A stretch of 64,000 bases of DNA, taken from contig NZ_CP074112.1 in the NCBI RefSeq assembly GCF_024584785.1, positions 2,170,001 through 2,234,000 of the forward strand, read 5' to 3'. This document shows, piece by piece, positions 1 through 8,130 of this stretch. Positions within the stretch are counted from its first letter, which is position 1; every line of letters starts with the position of its first letter. Origin of the DNA: Idiomarina loihiensis. GTDB taxonomy: Bacteria; Pseudomonadota; Gammaproteobacteria; Enterobacterales; Alteromonadaceae. The translations under genes were made by a program, and so were the position numbers. Under the pieces are notes generated by a model. The model was not told where the DNA came from, made no database searches, and saw nothing but the letters and a program-made list of their open reading frames with translations.

Positions 1-504
1 TAAGTTGCCGGTAGGCTCGTCCGCCAACAATAACGGCGGCTTATTGACCACGGCACGAGCTATCCCAACGCGCTGCTGCTCACCGCCCGATAGCATATAA
101 GGATAGTGCCGAACTTTGTCCAACAGACCTACTTTCTCCAGTGCTGCGTGCACCCGTTTTTTCGCTTCGGCCATACTGTAGCCTTCAATGAGTAAGGGCA
201 GTGCGACATTGTCTAACACGGTTTTATCCATCAGCAGGCGGTGGTCTTGAAAAATCATTCCAATATCACGCCGCACATAAGGTACTTGCCGTGCCGAGAT
301 CCGTTTTAAATCGTGGCCATTAATGAGCACACGGCCAGCACTTGGACGCTCAAGGATACTTATTAATTTGAGCAAGGTACTTTTACCTGCCCCCGAATGA
401 CCCGTTAGAAACGCCATTTCACCTGGCTCCAGATGAAAGCTCACGTTGTTTAATGCCTGAAAGCCACCAGGGTAAGTTTTGCTTACTTGCTCAAATTTAA
501 TCAT
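1..504 (-). CDS. ftsE: FtsE, cell-division ABC ATPase (3' end outside window)
   Basis: Cytoplasmic ATPase partner of FtsX; the FtsEX complex acts at the divisome to activate peptidoglycan hydrolysis. The 168 visible codons begin [14 protein letters not shown] and carry the Walker A motif GHSGAGKST near residue 40. The complementary strand in the first 100 bases encodes the signature/Walker B end of the ATPase (LSGGEQQR-like, then [10 protein letters not shown]). FtsE is usually about 220 residues, so roughly a quarter is missing. The ATG overlaps the ftsY stop (ATGA), which indicates translational coupling in the usual ftsY-ftsE-ftsX operon. Confidence 0.95.
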   Translation of the reverse strand, partial: MIKFEQVSKTYPGGFQALNNVSFHLEPGEMAFLTGHSGAGKSTLLKLISILERPSAGRVLINGHDLKRISARQVPYVRRDIGMIFQDHRLLMDKTVLDNVALPLLIEGYSMAEAKKRVHAALEKVGLLDKVRHYPYMLSGGEQQRVGIARAVVNKPPLLLADEPTGNL

Positions 505-1826
505 GCGTTATCACTGTGGGTTAACTCGCGCTGAAACAGCGCTGCAACAAACTCGTCCGCGACAAACGGGCGTAAATCGTCAATACCTTCGCCTACCCCA
601 ATATAACGAATAGGAATGTTAAATTGGTCGGCGATAGCAAAAATAACCCCACCTTTGGCGGTGCCATCAAGCTTAGTTAAAGTGATTCCAGAAACCCCCA
701 CAGCTTCAGTGAAAAGCTTGGCTTGGCTGATGGCATTTTGCCCTGTGCCAGCATCTAGCGTCAGCATCACTTCATGCGGTGCGGTTTCGTCTAGCTTGCG
801 CATCACCCGTACCACTTTCTTCAGTTCTTCCATCAAATGGGCTTTATTTTGCAAACGCCCGGCCGTGTCGGCAATCAAGACATCAACCCCGCGCGCTTTG
901 GCCGCTTCTACCGCATCAAAAATCACGCTAGCACTATCAGCGCCCGTATGCTGCGCAATAACAGGGATATCGTTACGCTCACCCCACACTTGCAATTGCT
1001 CGACCGCTGCAGCCCTAAAGGTATCGCCAGCAGCTAGCATCACCGATTTGCCTTGGCGTTTAAATTGCTGGGCTAACTTACCAATAGTGGTGGTTTTACC
1101 TACTCCGTTCACACCTACCATCAAGATCACAAAAGGGCCATCTTGATTCACTTGTAACTGTTGTTCAACGGGCTTGAGGATCTCGGTTAAATCCTGTTGC
1201 AACAGGTCATACAAGGCATTGGCATCTTTCAACTGATGGCGGTTCGCATGCTGCGTTAAACGGTCGACAATACGCTGCGTGGTGGGAACCCCAATATCAG
1301 CCGTAAGCAACTGCGTTTCTAATTCCTCAAACAGCTCATCATCTATTTTTTTGTCTTTGAACAAGCCCCACAAGCCATCGCCAATAGCACTTGATGTTTT
1401 TTTGAGGCCTTGGGTCAGGCGAGCCCATAAACCTTGTTTGGCCGGTTTAGCTGCCTTCTTAGCGGCTACCTCTGCAGTGACTTGGGCGCACACTTCGGCC
1501 GCATCAGGTGCTGCTACCGCCGCCACTGTTGCCGGCTCGGCTGGTTCGGCTGGCTCAACTGACTCAACTGGCTCAACTGGCTCAACTGGTTCAACTGGTT
1601 CAACTGGTTCGGCGCTTTCGGCTGGTTCTGTACTTTCGGTTGGTTCTGTGCTTTCGGCTAGTTCGCCAGCCTCCGCTATCGTGGCTTGGTCACTCACTGA
1701 ATCACTGTTCGAATCTATGCTTGGATCAGTGGCAGAATCAGTGGTTGCTGGAGTTGAGGTTACCTCGGATGCCTCTTTGGGCTTGTCTTTTTTACGAAAA
1801 AACGAAAATAACGATCCTTTGGCCAT
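501..1826 (-). CDS. ftsY: FtsY, signal recognition particle receptor GTPase
   Basis: Membrane-associated GTPase that docks SRP-ribosome complexes at the Sec translocon. The C-terminal NG domain is complete: G1 GVNGVGKTTTIGKL, DTFRAAAVEQL, DTAGR and TKLDGTAKGG. The N-terminal third is an acidic, low-complexity A domain with a run of EPV/EPT/EPA triplets (around 1550-1660). I start at 1826 (MAKGSLFSFFRKKD), where a basic-aromatic membrane-targeting N terminus begins, with AAAGG upstream; an in-frame start at 1874 would add 16 unconvincing residues. The gene is divergent from rsmD and is followed by ftsE with an ATGA overlap. Confidence 0.96.
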   Translation of the reverse strand: MAKGSLFSFFRKKDKPKEASEVTSTPATTDSATDPSIDSNSDSVSDQATIAEAGELAESTEPTESTEPAESAEPVEPVEPVEPVEPVESVEPAEPAEPATVAAVAAPDAAEVCAQVTAEVAAKKAAKPAKQGLWARLTQGLKKTSSAIGDGLWGLFKDKKIDDELFEELETQLLTADIGVPTTQRIVDRLTQHANRHQLKDANALYDLLQQDLTEILKPVEQQLQVNQDGPFVILMVGVNGVGKTTTIGKLAQQFKRQGKSVMLAAGDTFRAAAVEQLQVWGERNDIPVIAQHTGADSASVIFDAVEAAKARGVDVLIADTAGRLQNKAHLMEELKKVVRVMRKLDETAPHEVMLTLDAGTGQNAISQAKLFTEAVGVSGITLTKLDGTAKGGVIFAIADQFNIPIRYIGVGEGIDDLRPFVADEFVAALFQRELTHSDNA

Positions 1827-1912
1827 GCTTGCTTTACCTTTGGAAGTTCTGTGCTGCTCGGTTACAATGCCCAACAGTTTACCATGTCAAACCCTAGAAG
1901 GCGTACTTTAGC

Positions 1913-2563
1913 ATGCCAAACCGCTCAAACAAGCAGAAAAAAACCAGCCACAAAGGTGCTGGCGAACTCCGCCTTATTGGTGGTTTTTTGCGTGGCCGCA
2001 AATTAAGCATCGCTGATTTACCAGGGCTACGACCAACCACCGATAGAATTCGCGAAACCCTATTCAACTGGCTGCAGTTTGAGCTGGCCCAACAACGCGT
2101 GCTCGACGCCTTTGCTGGCAGCGGAGCGCTAGGTTTCGAGGCGCTCTCACGGGGGGCTGCGAGCGTGATCCTGTTAGAGCGCAATAAGCAAGCCGCGACC
2201 TTATTGCAACAACATGCAAAGGTACTCAACCAAGCCATGCAGGCCAGAGACCTAGCAGAGCCTTGTCAGGCCGAGGCACTAGCAACGGATGCTTTAACCT
2301 ATTTAGCGCAACCAGCGCCGCAGCAGTTTGATGTGGTCTTTATCGACCCGCCGTTTCAACAAGGCCTTGCTGATAAATGCATTGCGGCACTTGAGCAGCA
2401 GCAATGGCTAGCACCAGACAGTTGGGTGTATGTGGAAACAGAGGCGAATTGGATTGCGCAAGTGCCAGCTCATTGGCATTTGTATCGAGAGAAGCGAGCT
2501 GGCCAAGTCGCCTTTCGCTTATATCAAGTAACTAGCACCAACGTGACTCCGATACCAGAGTAA
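1913..2563 (+). CDS. rsmD: 16S rRNA (guanine(966)-N2)-methyltransferase
   Basis: SAM-dependent enzyme that methylates G966 of 16S rRNA in the assembled small subunit. Seen: N-terminal GGFLRGRKL and LRPTTDRIRETLFNWL, the SAM-binding segment VLDAFAGSGALGFEALSRGA, and the N2-guanine methylase motif DPPF (VFIDPPFQQG). At 216 residues it has the normal family length. It is divergent from ftsY with an intergenic gap under 90 bp, the classical rsmD/ftsYEX arrangement, and is followed closely by a DUF1145 gene in the same direction. Confidence 0.95.
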   Translation: MPNRSNKQKKTSHKGAGELRLIGGFLRGRKLSIADLPGLRPTTDRIRETLFNWLQFELAQQRVLDAFAGSGALGFEALSRGAASVILLERNKQAATLLQQHAKVLNQAMQARDLAEPCQAEALATDALTYLAQPAPQQFDVVFIDPPFQQGLADKCIAALEQQQWLAPDSWVYVETEANWIAQVPAHWHLYREKRAGQVAFRLYQVTSTNVTPIPE

Positions 2564-2584
2564 CAGTTAATTAGGATAACAATA

Positions 2585-2863
2585 ATGAGTATGGCAGTTT
2601 GGGCGGGACGTTTATTATTTGCTTTGGTATGGGCCGCGATGCTAGCCAATTTGGTCTGGCCGTTTCCTGGTAAAGGCTTTGCGCTTTTTCTCATCTTAAT
2701 GATGGTACTGATTGCGGTGCATTTGTTGCAATTACTGATGTTTGTCACCGTCTACAAAGAGCATATTTTGTGGCGACGAGGTGACTATTGGCAAATAGTC
2801 ATTTTTGGCATTATTGGTTGGCTTGCCATTGTCCAATCACAACCGCAACGCCAACCAAAGTAG
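2585..2863 (+). CDS. DUF1145 (YhhL-like) small inner-membrane protein
   Basis: A 92-residue protein with about three hydrophobic segments (ALVWAAMLANLVWPF, LFLILMMVLIAVHLLQLLMFVTV, IVIFGIIGWLAIV). Its position directly after rsmD matches the YhhL/DUF1145 family, which is known from the same neighbourhood in enterobacteria and has no established function. The gap to rsmD is 21 bp, with AGGA before the ATG, so the two are probably co-transcribed. It converges on the DUF416 gene with only 5 bp between stops. Confidence 0.8.
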   Translation: MSMAVWAGRLLFALVWAAMLANLVWPFPGKGFALFLILMMVLIAVHLLQLLMFVTVYKEHILWRRGDYWQIVIFGIIGWLAIVQSQPQRQPK

Positions 2864-2868
2864 AGTCG

Positions 2869-3483
2869 TTAATCAGCTAAGCTAACCCCAATATTGGAGA
2901 CGCCTTCGTCTGCTACCATTTGGCGCACCTGTTGCACCAGTGCCTGACTTGGTTGAGGCTGGCTGGCGGCAAGGGTCTCCAAAAAGTTTAACATGGCTTG
3001 TTGCACTTCAACTTCGTACACCGCCAACTCATGCTCGCGCAATAGTTTGCGGCGCTGCTCGGCAGACATCTCAGCACCTTCGGTTAGCTCAAGGAATTTC
3101 GCTACGCCAGCTTGAGATACTTTTGCGACGCTAACGAAATCAGCGCTGTTGTTATCCATCAGTCCTTGCAATAAAGTACTGATTGCGGTGCAAGCATCCA
3201 TCGCCGGATAAACACCAAGCATATCGTGGCCATGTTCGCTAGGCGTCTCGTCATCGACTTTCTCTTGCCAGCGAGCAAAGTTCACTTTAACTTTCTTAGG
3301 TTGCCAGACCCATTCCCAACAGGCATTAAGTGCACCTTGCAAGGGTTTTGGATCACCAAAGCCGGTGACCTGATGAAAGAGTTCATAGTTAGGTAGCATG
3401 CGCTGACTCAAATAGAGCGCCAGCAGCGTTTGATAAGGCATAGGTAGCGCACGAATGCGCTCAAAAGTATTGAGTACCGCCAT
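2869..3483 (-). CDS. DUF416 (YjaG-like) cytosolic protein
   Basis: A 204-residue, mostly alpha-helical acidic protein with no signal peptide or membrane segment. The N terminus (FERIRALPMPYQTLLALYLSQRMLPNYELF) and the central WQPKKVKVNFARWQEKVDD / YPAMDACTAI region are typical of the YjaG (DUF416) family, whose function is not established. It stands alone: convergent with the DUF1145 gene and divergent from the PLP lyase gene at 3519. Confidence 0.8.
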   Translation of the reverse strand: MAVLNTFERIRALPMPYQTLLALYLSQRMLPNYELFHQVTGFGDPKPLQGALNACWEWVWQPKKVKVNFARWQEKVDDETPSEHGHDMLGVYPAMDACTAISTLLQGLMDNNSADFVSVAKVSQAGVAKFLELTEGAEMSAEQRRKLLREHELAVYEVEVQQAMLNFLETLAASQPQPSQALVQQVRQMVADEGVSNIGVSLAD

Positions 3484-3518
3484 AATGTCCTCATATTTAT
3501 TTAGTCACAGGAGTATAC

Positions 3519-4505
3519 ATGCATTTATCACTAAACACCGAATACTCTGAGGTTGTTGCAGCAGCAAAACGACTGGCGGGGCGCACTCGGCGTACCAATG
3601 TCATCGTCAATCAGCAGCTTAATGACGCCTTAGGTGCTACCTTGATGCTCAAATGTGAACATACTCAGCACACGGGGGCGTTTAAATTTCGAGGCGCTTG
3701 TAATGCCCTTTTGCAGCTTACCCCAGCGCAACGTCAAGCGGGGGTGTATACGGTTTCGTCAGGTAATCATGGTGCGGCTTTAGCTGCTGCTGGGCAACAG
3801 CTGGGGATTGCGGTAACCGTAGGAGTCGCTACCAATGCCTCACCGATAAAACGCGCGAACATGCAGCGCTATGGCGCCGAATTGATCGATATAGAGCCTG
3901 GCATGGCTGCCCGTGAAGCTTTTGTCGCAGCTCGCGAACCTAGTGGTGGCATCTTTGTGCCACCCTACGACCATCCTCACATTCTGCAAGGCCAAGGCAC
4001 GGCGGCGCTAGAATTATTACAAGAGTATCCAGAGTTAGAGGTGTTACTCGCCCCGCTTGGTGGCGGCGGTCTGTTAAGCGGGACTGCGATCGTGGGTAAG
4101 CAGCACCAAGTAGCCAACGTGTATGGGATTGAACCTGAATTAGCTGCCGATGGCTATGCCAGTTTTAAAACCGGTGTGTTGCAACCAGCAATGCCACCGT
4201 TGAGCATTTGTGATGGCTTGCTCACCCGCGTCGGAGAGCATACCTTTGCCCGTATTAAAGCGTGGGTAGATAAGATTTTACTGGTGAATGATGACCAAGT
4301 GCTGCAAGCCCAAGCACTGGTATGGGAGCACACCCAACAATGGATAGAGCCGTCGTCAGCAACAGTTATCGCAGCCATAACGCGCTACCCTGAACTATTT
4401 CAGGGTAAACGTGTTGGAGTGATTATTAGTGGTGGTAATTGTCAGCGAGCAAATAACAGATCTAAGTCTTGGAAGGCCTTAAACTCAAGTGCATTGCCAC
4501 AGTAA
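3519..4505 (+). CDS. Fold-type II PLP enzyme, threonine/serine dehydratase-like
   Basis: Predicted PLP-dependent ammonia-lyase or racemase of the serine racemase / catabolic threonine dehydratase / threo-3-hydroxyaspartate ammonia-lyase group. Seen: Schiff-base lysine motif HTGAFKFRGACNAL (K near residue 53), phosphate/asparagine loop SSGNHGAALA, and the glycine-rich phosphate loop APLGGGGLLSG. There is no C-terminal ACT regulatory domain (328 residues), so it is not biosynthetic IlvA. AGGAG precedes the ATG. Its 3' end overlaps the convergent VOC gene by 64 bp. Exact substrate cannot be read from sequence. Confidence 0.8.
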   Translation: MHLSLNTEYSEVVAAAKRLAGRTRRTNVIVNQQLNDALGATLMLKCEHTQHTGAFKFRGACNALLQLTPAQRQAGVYTVSSGNHGAALAAAGQQLGIAVTVGVATNASPIKRANMQRYGAELIDIEPGMAAREAFVAAREPSGGIFVPPYDHPHILQGQGTAALELLQEYPELEVLLAPLGGGGLLSGTAIVGKQHQVANVYGIEPELAADGYASFKTGVLQPAMPPLSICDGLLTRVGEHTFARIKAWVDKILLVNDDQVLQAQALVWEHTQQWIEPSSATVIAAITRYPELFQGKRVGVIISGGNCQRANNRSKSWKALNSSALPQ

Positions 4506-4861
4506 TCGTAAAAGAACATGGTGGCTTGTTCGCCCGGCTGGCCGGCGAAGCGAATATGTGGTTCTATCACAAACTTGATGCCTGCCGCGGTCACTTGCTC
4601 AGCTAATTGCTGCCATTGCGGCATAGTTAGCACCACGCCAAAGTGAGGTACCGGAACCTCATGCCCATCAACCGGATTATGGTGAGCCACGCCGGCACGC
4701 TCGGGTGCTAAATGAGTCACTAATTGGTGCCCAAAGAAATCCCAGTCAACCCATTGTGCTGCGCTGCGACCTTCAGCTAAGCCCAATACGTTACCGTAAA
4801 AGGCTCGCGCTTGCTCAATAGAGCTTACTGGAATAGCCAAATGAAAAGGTTGTAACTGCAT
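4442..4861 (-). CDS. VOC-superfamily (glyoxalase/bleomycin-resistance fold) protein
   Basis: A 139-residue protein with the paired beta-alpha-beta-beta-beta modules of the vicinal-oxygen-chelate fold: FHLAIPVSSIEQARAFYGNVLGL at the start and ATMFFYDYCGNALEFKAF at the end. The His near the N terminus and the Glu in the final strand (NALEF) are positioned as metal ligands in this superfamily. Substrate is unknown. The 3' end overlaps the dehydratase-like gene in antisense orientation by 64 bp. Confidence 0.8.
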   Translation of the reverse strand: MQLQPFHLAIPVSSIEQARAFYGNVLGLAEGRSAAQWVDWDFFGHQLVTHLAPERAGVAHHNPVDGHEVPVPHFGVVLTMPQWQQLAEQVTAAGIKFVIEPHIRFAGQPGEQATMFFYDYCGNALEFKAFQDLDLLFAR

Positions 4862-4897
4862 TGACCCTACTGCCTCGTGGCTCGTTAATCGTCTTAA

Positions 4898-5107
4898 TTA
4901 ATGTTTAATCGGCATGGCTGCGGCTGGCTTGTGCCAGAGTCGGTAGCCGACTGCCAACATAAGCACCAACCAATTCACTGGCGGTACTAACCCTAAAGTT
5001 AGTACCGCTAAGGTATTCCACAACGGCTGGCGATAGTGCTGCCCTACCAATCCATAAAACAACAACGCCGCAAGTAAACCCTGCAATAAAAACAGGCTAA
5101 TAGGCAT
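4898..5107 (-). CDS. Small two-segment membrane protein, unknown function
   Basis: A 69-residue ORF with two hydrophobic stretches (LFLLQGLLAALLFYGLVG and LTLGLVPPVNWLVLMLAVGY) and a basic C-terminal tail. It lies between the VOC gene (same strand, 36 bp away) and the transsulfuration operon. AGGAACATCT precedes the ATG. I do not recognise the family; composition and spacing suggest a real gene. Confidence 0.55.
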   Translation of the reverse strand: MPISLFLLQGLLAALLFYGLVGQHYRQPLWNTLAVLTLGLVPPVNWLVLMLAVGYRLWHKPAAAMPIKH

Positions 5108-5196
5108 AGATGTTCCTTAATGTCTCGTTATTATTGTGGAAATAAGCCTACCTTATCTTCATTGAATTGTAAAAGATGTTTAAATTTTCTGACATA

Positions 5197-6360
5197 TTAA
5201 GCGCTTAGAGCACGATCTAAATCTGCAATAAGATCTTCAACGTCTTCAATCCCCACTGAAATCCTTACAAAGTTGTCAAGAATGCCCAACTTGGCACGAT
5301 TTTCGGCAGGAATAGATGCATGGGTCATGATCGCCGGATGCTCAATCAAGCTCTCCACTCCGCCCAAGCTTTCCGCTAGAGCGAAAATTTCTACAGCTTC
5401 TAAAAAGCGGCGTGCTTTATCGAGGTCGCCTTTCAATAAAATAGAAATCATGCCGCCAAAGCCGGTCATTTGTTGCTTAGCGAGCTGGTGTTGCGGGTGA
5501 CTTGGTAAGCCCGGGTAAATGACTTTTTCTACTTGCGGATGCTGATCTAACCATTGTGCAATCTTCAGTGCAGCAGCATTATGGTGCTGCATACGCAACG
5601 CCAGAGTTTTCACCCCGCGCAATGCTAGATAACTGTCGAATGGCCCGGCAATAGCACCTACAGCATTTTGTAAAAAGGTCATTTGCTCAGCTATCTCGGC
5701 GTTATCGCCAACCACCGCAATACCACCAACCATATCTGAGTGACCATTCAAATATTTAGTAGCCGAGTGCATCACCACGTCTGCGCCGAGCTCTAACGGA
5801 CGTTGATTAAAAGGTGTCGCAAAGGTGTTGTCCACCACAACCCAAATATTATGCTGCTTTGCTAGCTTGCACACGGCGGCAATATCAACCAACTTCAACA
5901 TCGGATTACTTGGCGTTTCAATCCAAATCATCTTGGTACTGCCAGTAATAGCGGCAGCGACTGCTGCTAGATCGGTTAAATCGACGTACGAGAAGTTCAG
6001 CCCTGCTGAACGTCCACGAACCTTATCAAATAGACGGAAGGTACCGCCGTACAAGTCGTCCATCGCGATCACATGGTCCCCGCTGTTCAGCAGTTCCATG
6101 ATGGTTGAGGTTGCGGCCATCCCTGAAGCGAACGCATAACCATGCTGGCCGCCCTCAAGATTCGCTACCGCGCGCTCCCAAGCAAAACGTGTTGGGTTGT
6201 GCGAGCGTGAATACTCAAACCCTTTGTGTACACCGGGGCTCTCTTGAATATACGTAGAGCTGGTAAAAATAGGCGGCATGACCGCGCCAGTCGCCGGTTC
6301 AGGTGCTTGTCCGCCATGAATAGCACGAGTTGCAAATTTTAGTGTCTTTTGGTCAGCCAT
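5197..6360 (-). CDS. Cystathionine gamma-lyase / gamma-synthase family enzyme
   Basis: Fold-type I PLP enzyme of the Cys/Met metabolism family, 387 residues. Seen: N-terminal FATRAIHGGQAPEPATGAVMPP, YSRSHNPTRFAWERAVANLEGG, and the PLP lysine motif HSATKYLNGHSDMVGG. The start at 6360 is chosen because GGAGAAGTAATA immediately precedes this ATG; an upstream in-frame start at 6396 would swallow the Shine-Dalgarno and overlap the preceding gene. It follows a cystathionine beta-synthase core gene by 2 bp, so its likely job is cleavage of cystathionine to cysteine (reverse transsulfuration). Gamma-synthase activity cannot be excluded from sequence. Confidence 0.88.
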   Translation of the reverse strand: MADQKTLKFATRAIHGGQAPEPATGAVMPPIFTSSTYIQESPGVHKGFEYSRSHNPTRFAWERAVANLEGGQHGYAFASGMAATSTIMELLNSGDHVIAMDDLYGGTFRLFDKVRGRSAGLNFSYVDLTDLAAVAAAITGSTKMIWIETPSNPMLKLVDIAAVCKLAKQHNIWVVVDNTFATPFNQRPLELGADVVMHSATKYLNGHSDMVGGIAVVGDNAEIAEQMTFLQNAVGAIAGPFDSYLALRGVKTLALRMQHHNAAALKIAQWLDQHPQVEKVIYPGLPSHPQHQLAKQQMTGFGGMISILLKGDLDKARRFLEAVEIFALAESLGGVESLIEHPAIMTHASIPAENRAKLGILDNFVRISVGIEDVEDLIADLDRALSA

Positions 6361-6362
6361 TA

Positions 6363-7334
6363 TTACTTCTCCAGCAGGCCTTTCTCGGCCATCCAATCGT
6401 CATTGTAGAGTTTTGATAAATAGCGATTACCAGTGTCACAAGCCAAGGTAACCACACGTTTAGGACTGGTTTGCTCACGGCAATAGCGGAGCGCGGCAGC
6501 AATCAAAGTACCGCTTGATGACCCTACCATCACGCCTTCTTTCACCAACAGCTCACGGGCCGTATGAAAGGCTTCTTTGTCACTGATAGCATAAGCTTTG
6601 TTAGCTAAGTTGATCTGACAAATATCTGGCACGAAATCTTCTCCTATGCCCTCTACTAACCAACTACCTGCAGTTACTTCTTCATTGCGATTAATCAAAG
6701 GTTCTAAAATAGAGCCCTCTGGGTCAGCGAGAACCAAATCAACCTGTGGGTTTTGTTCGCGTAAATAGCTACCAATACCGGATAGCGTTCCGCCTGAACC
6801 TACGCCGCACACAAAGGCATCCAGCTGGCCTTGCATCTGTTGCCAAATTTCAGGTCCGGTCGTGCGATAATGAGCTGCCACGTTGGCTGGGTTAGTAAAT
6901 TGATTCACATAGAACCAACCATGTTCAGCAGCCAAGCGCTCAGCCATATCTTGGTAGTATTCAGGGTGGCCTTTACCCACGTCTGAACGAGTACGAATCA
7001 CTTCAGCACCCATGGCTTTTAAGTTATTCACTTTTTCTGCCGACATTTTGTCTGGCATCACAATTTTTAGCGGGTAGCCTTTACTGGCAGCAACCAAGGC
7101 TAAGCCTAAACCGGTATTGCCTGCGGTAGCTTCAATAATCGTCATTCCAGGGCGTAATTTGCCCTGTTGTTCAGCGGCTTCAATCATGCTTACCGCAATA
7201 CGGTCTTTAATCGAGCCACCTGGATTCAGCAGTTCTAATTTCAAATACAACTCACAGGGGCCGGTATCAATATTACTAACTTTGACCATCGGCGTGTTGC
7301 CAATCATTTCTAAAACGTTCTGATAAACATGCAT
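6363..7334 (-). CDS. Cystathionine beta-synthase (catalytic core only)
   Basis: PLP beta-replacement enzyme joining homocysteine and serine (or acting on O-acetylserine). Seen: IGNTPMVKV, Schiff-base motif NPGGSIKDRIA, EATAGNTGLGLA, CGVGSGGTLSG, DPEGSIL, and a C-terminal TGNRYLSKLYNDDWMAEKGLL segment. The DPEGSIL and DDWMAEKG segments resemble eukaryotic-type CBS more than CysK. The regulatory CBS-domain pair is absent (323 residues). It is first in a two-gene operon with the gamma-lyase 2 bp downstream. A role in reverse transsulfuration is inferred from this pairing. Confidence 0.85.
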   Translation of the reverse strand: MHVYQNVLEMIGNTPMVKVSNIDTGPCELYLKLELLNPGGSIKDRIAVSMIEAAEQQGKLRPGMTIIEATAGNTGLGLALVAASKGYPLKIVMPDKMSAEKVNNLKAMGAEVIRTRSDVGKGHPEYYQDMAERLAAEHGWFYVNQFTNPANVAAHYRTTGPEIWQQMQGQLDAFVCGVGSGGTLSGIGSYLREQNPQVDLVLADPEGSILEPLINRNEEVTAGSWLVEGIGEDFVPDICQINLANKAYAISDKEAFHTARELLVKEGVMVGSSSGTLIAAALRYCREQTSPKRVVTLACDTGNRYLSKLYNDDWMAEKGLLEK

Positions 7335-7460
7335 ATGAATGAATTCCGCTACTAGGTTCGCTTAAAATATAATGGCATTATCGCACGGTGCAGTGTTCCA
7401 TAGCAAAAGCCGGTGTGGCAGAGTAATAGCACCTGAGCTACATAACAATAAAGGATAATC

Positions 7461-8126
7461 ATGGCTAATCAACCGCAACCTCAGTATCAGCAAGTTAGGC
7501 GTACATTGTTAACCCGAGCGAAACCAGCTTGGTACCTTAGCACCATTGCTGCCAGTGGCTTGCTGTTAAGTGCCTGCGGCCAACCAACAGCCTCGGTCGA
7601 AAGCCCTCAACAACAGTTCATGGCGGCTTTTAAACCTTATTGCGGACAAGCCTTCAGCGCCACTATCGTGGCCGATAATCAGCCGAGCCCAGCCTGGGAT
7701 CATCCGTTAGTGGTGCATATTCGCGATTGTGAAGCTAATACCATTCGGATGCCGTTGCATGTTGGTGACGATCGTTCACGTACATGGGTACTAACCAGAC
7801 AACAAACTCAACAACAAGAAGTTATTGATTTTCAACATTATCATTTGCATGAAGATGGTAGCGCCGATGCCGTCTCACCATACGGTGGCCAAACTGTACA
7901 AGCTGGCAGCGCTAGTAAGCAGGCATTTCCTGTCGATGAGGCCAGTAAAGCTTTGTTTGTCGCGAATGGATTGGATGTGTCTACCACCAATACTTGGACG
8001 TTTGAGTTTGTTGACGCCAATACCCTAAGCTATCAATTGAGCCGGCCGGGTCGTTTATTTGAAGTTCACATTGATCTCAGTCAACCCATACCAGTACCGC
8101 CACCAGCTTGGGGTTATCAGGAGTAG
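7461..8126 (+). CDS. Predicted lipoprotein, unknown function
   Basis: 221 residues. A hydrophobic segment ends in a lipobox (LLSAC, Cys near residue 39) after an unusually long, basic N-terminal extension (MANQPQPQYQQVRRTLLTRAKP), so the true start may lie further in or the leader is atypical. The mature part has two further cysteines (YCGQ, IRDCEA) and no motif I recognise. AAGGA sits 7 bases before the ATG. The threonine aldolase gene starts 4 bp after its stop, so they are probably co-transcribed. Confidence 0.65.
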   Translation: MANQPQPQYQQVRRTLLTRAKPAWYLSTIAASGLLLSACGQPTASVESPQQQFMAAFKPYCGQAFSATIVADNQPSPAWDHPLVVHIRDCEANTIRMPLHVGDDRSRTWVLTRQQTQQQEVIDFQHYHLHEDGSADAVSPYGGQTVQAGSASKQAFPVDEASKALFVANGLDVSTTNTWTFEFVDANTLSYQLSRPGRLFEVHIDLSQPIPVPPPAWGYQE

Positions 8127-8130
8127 AGCC

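Noticed and set aside
1279-1911. Plus-strand ORF with GSTGSTGST repeats opposite ftsY
   Set aside because: It is the complement of the FtsY Glu-Pro repeat; FtsY on the other strand is unmistakable.
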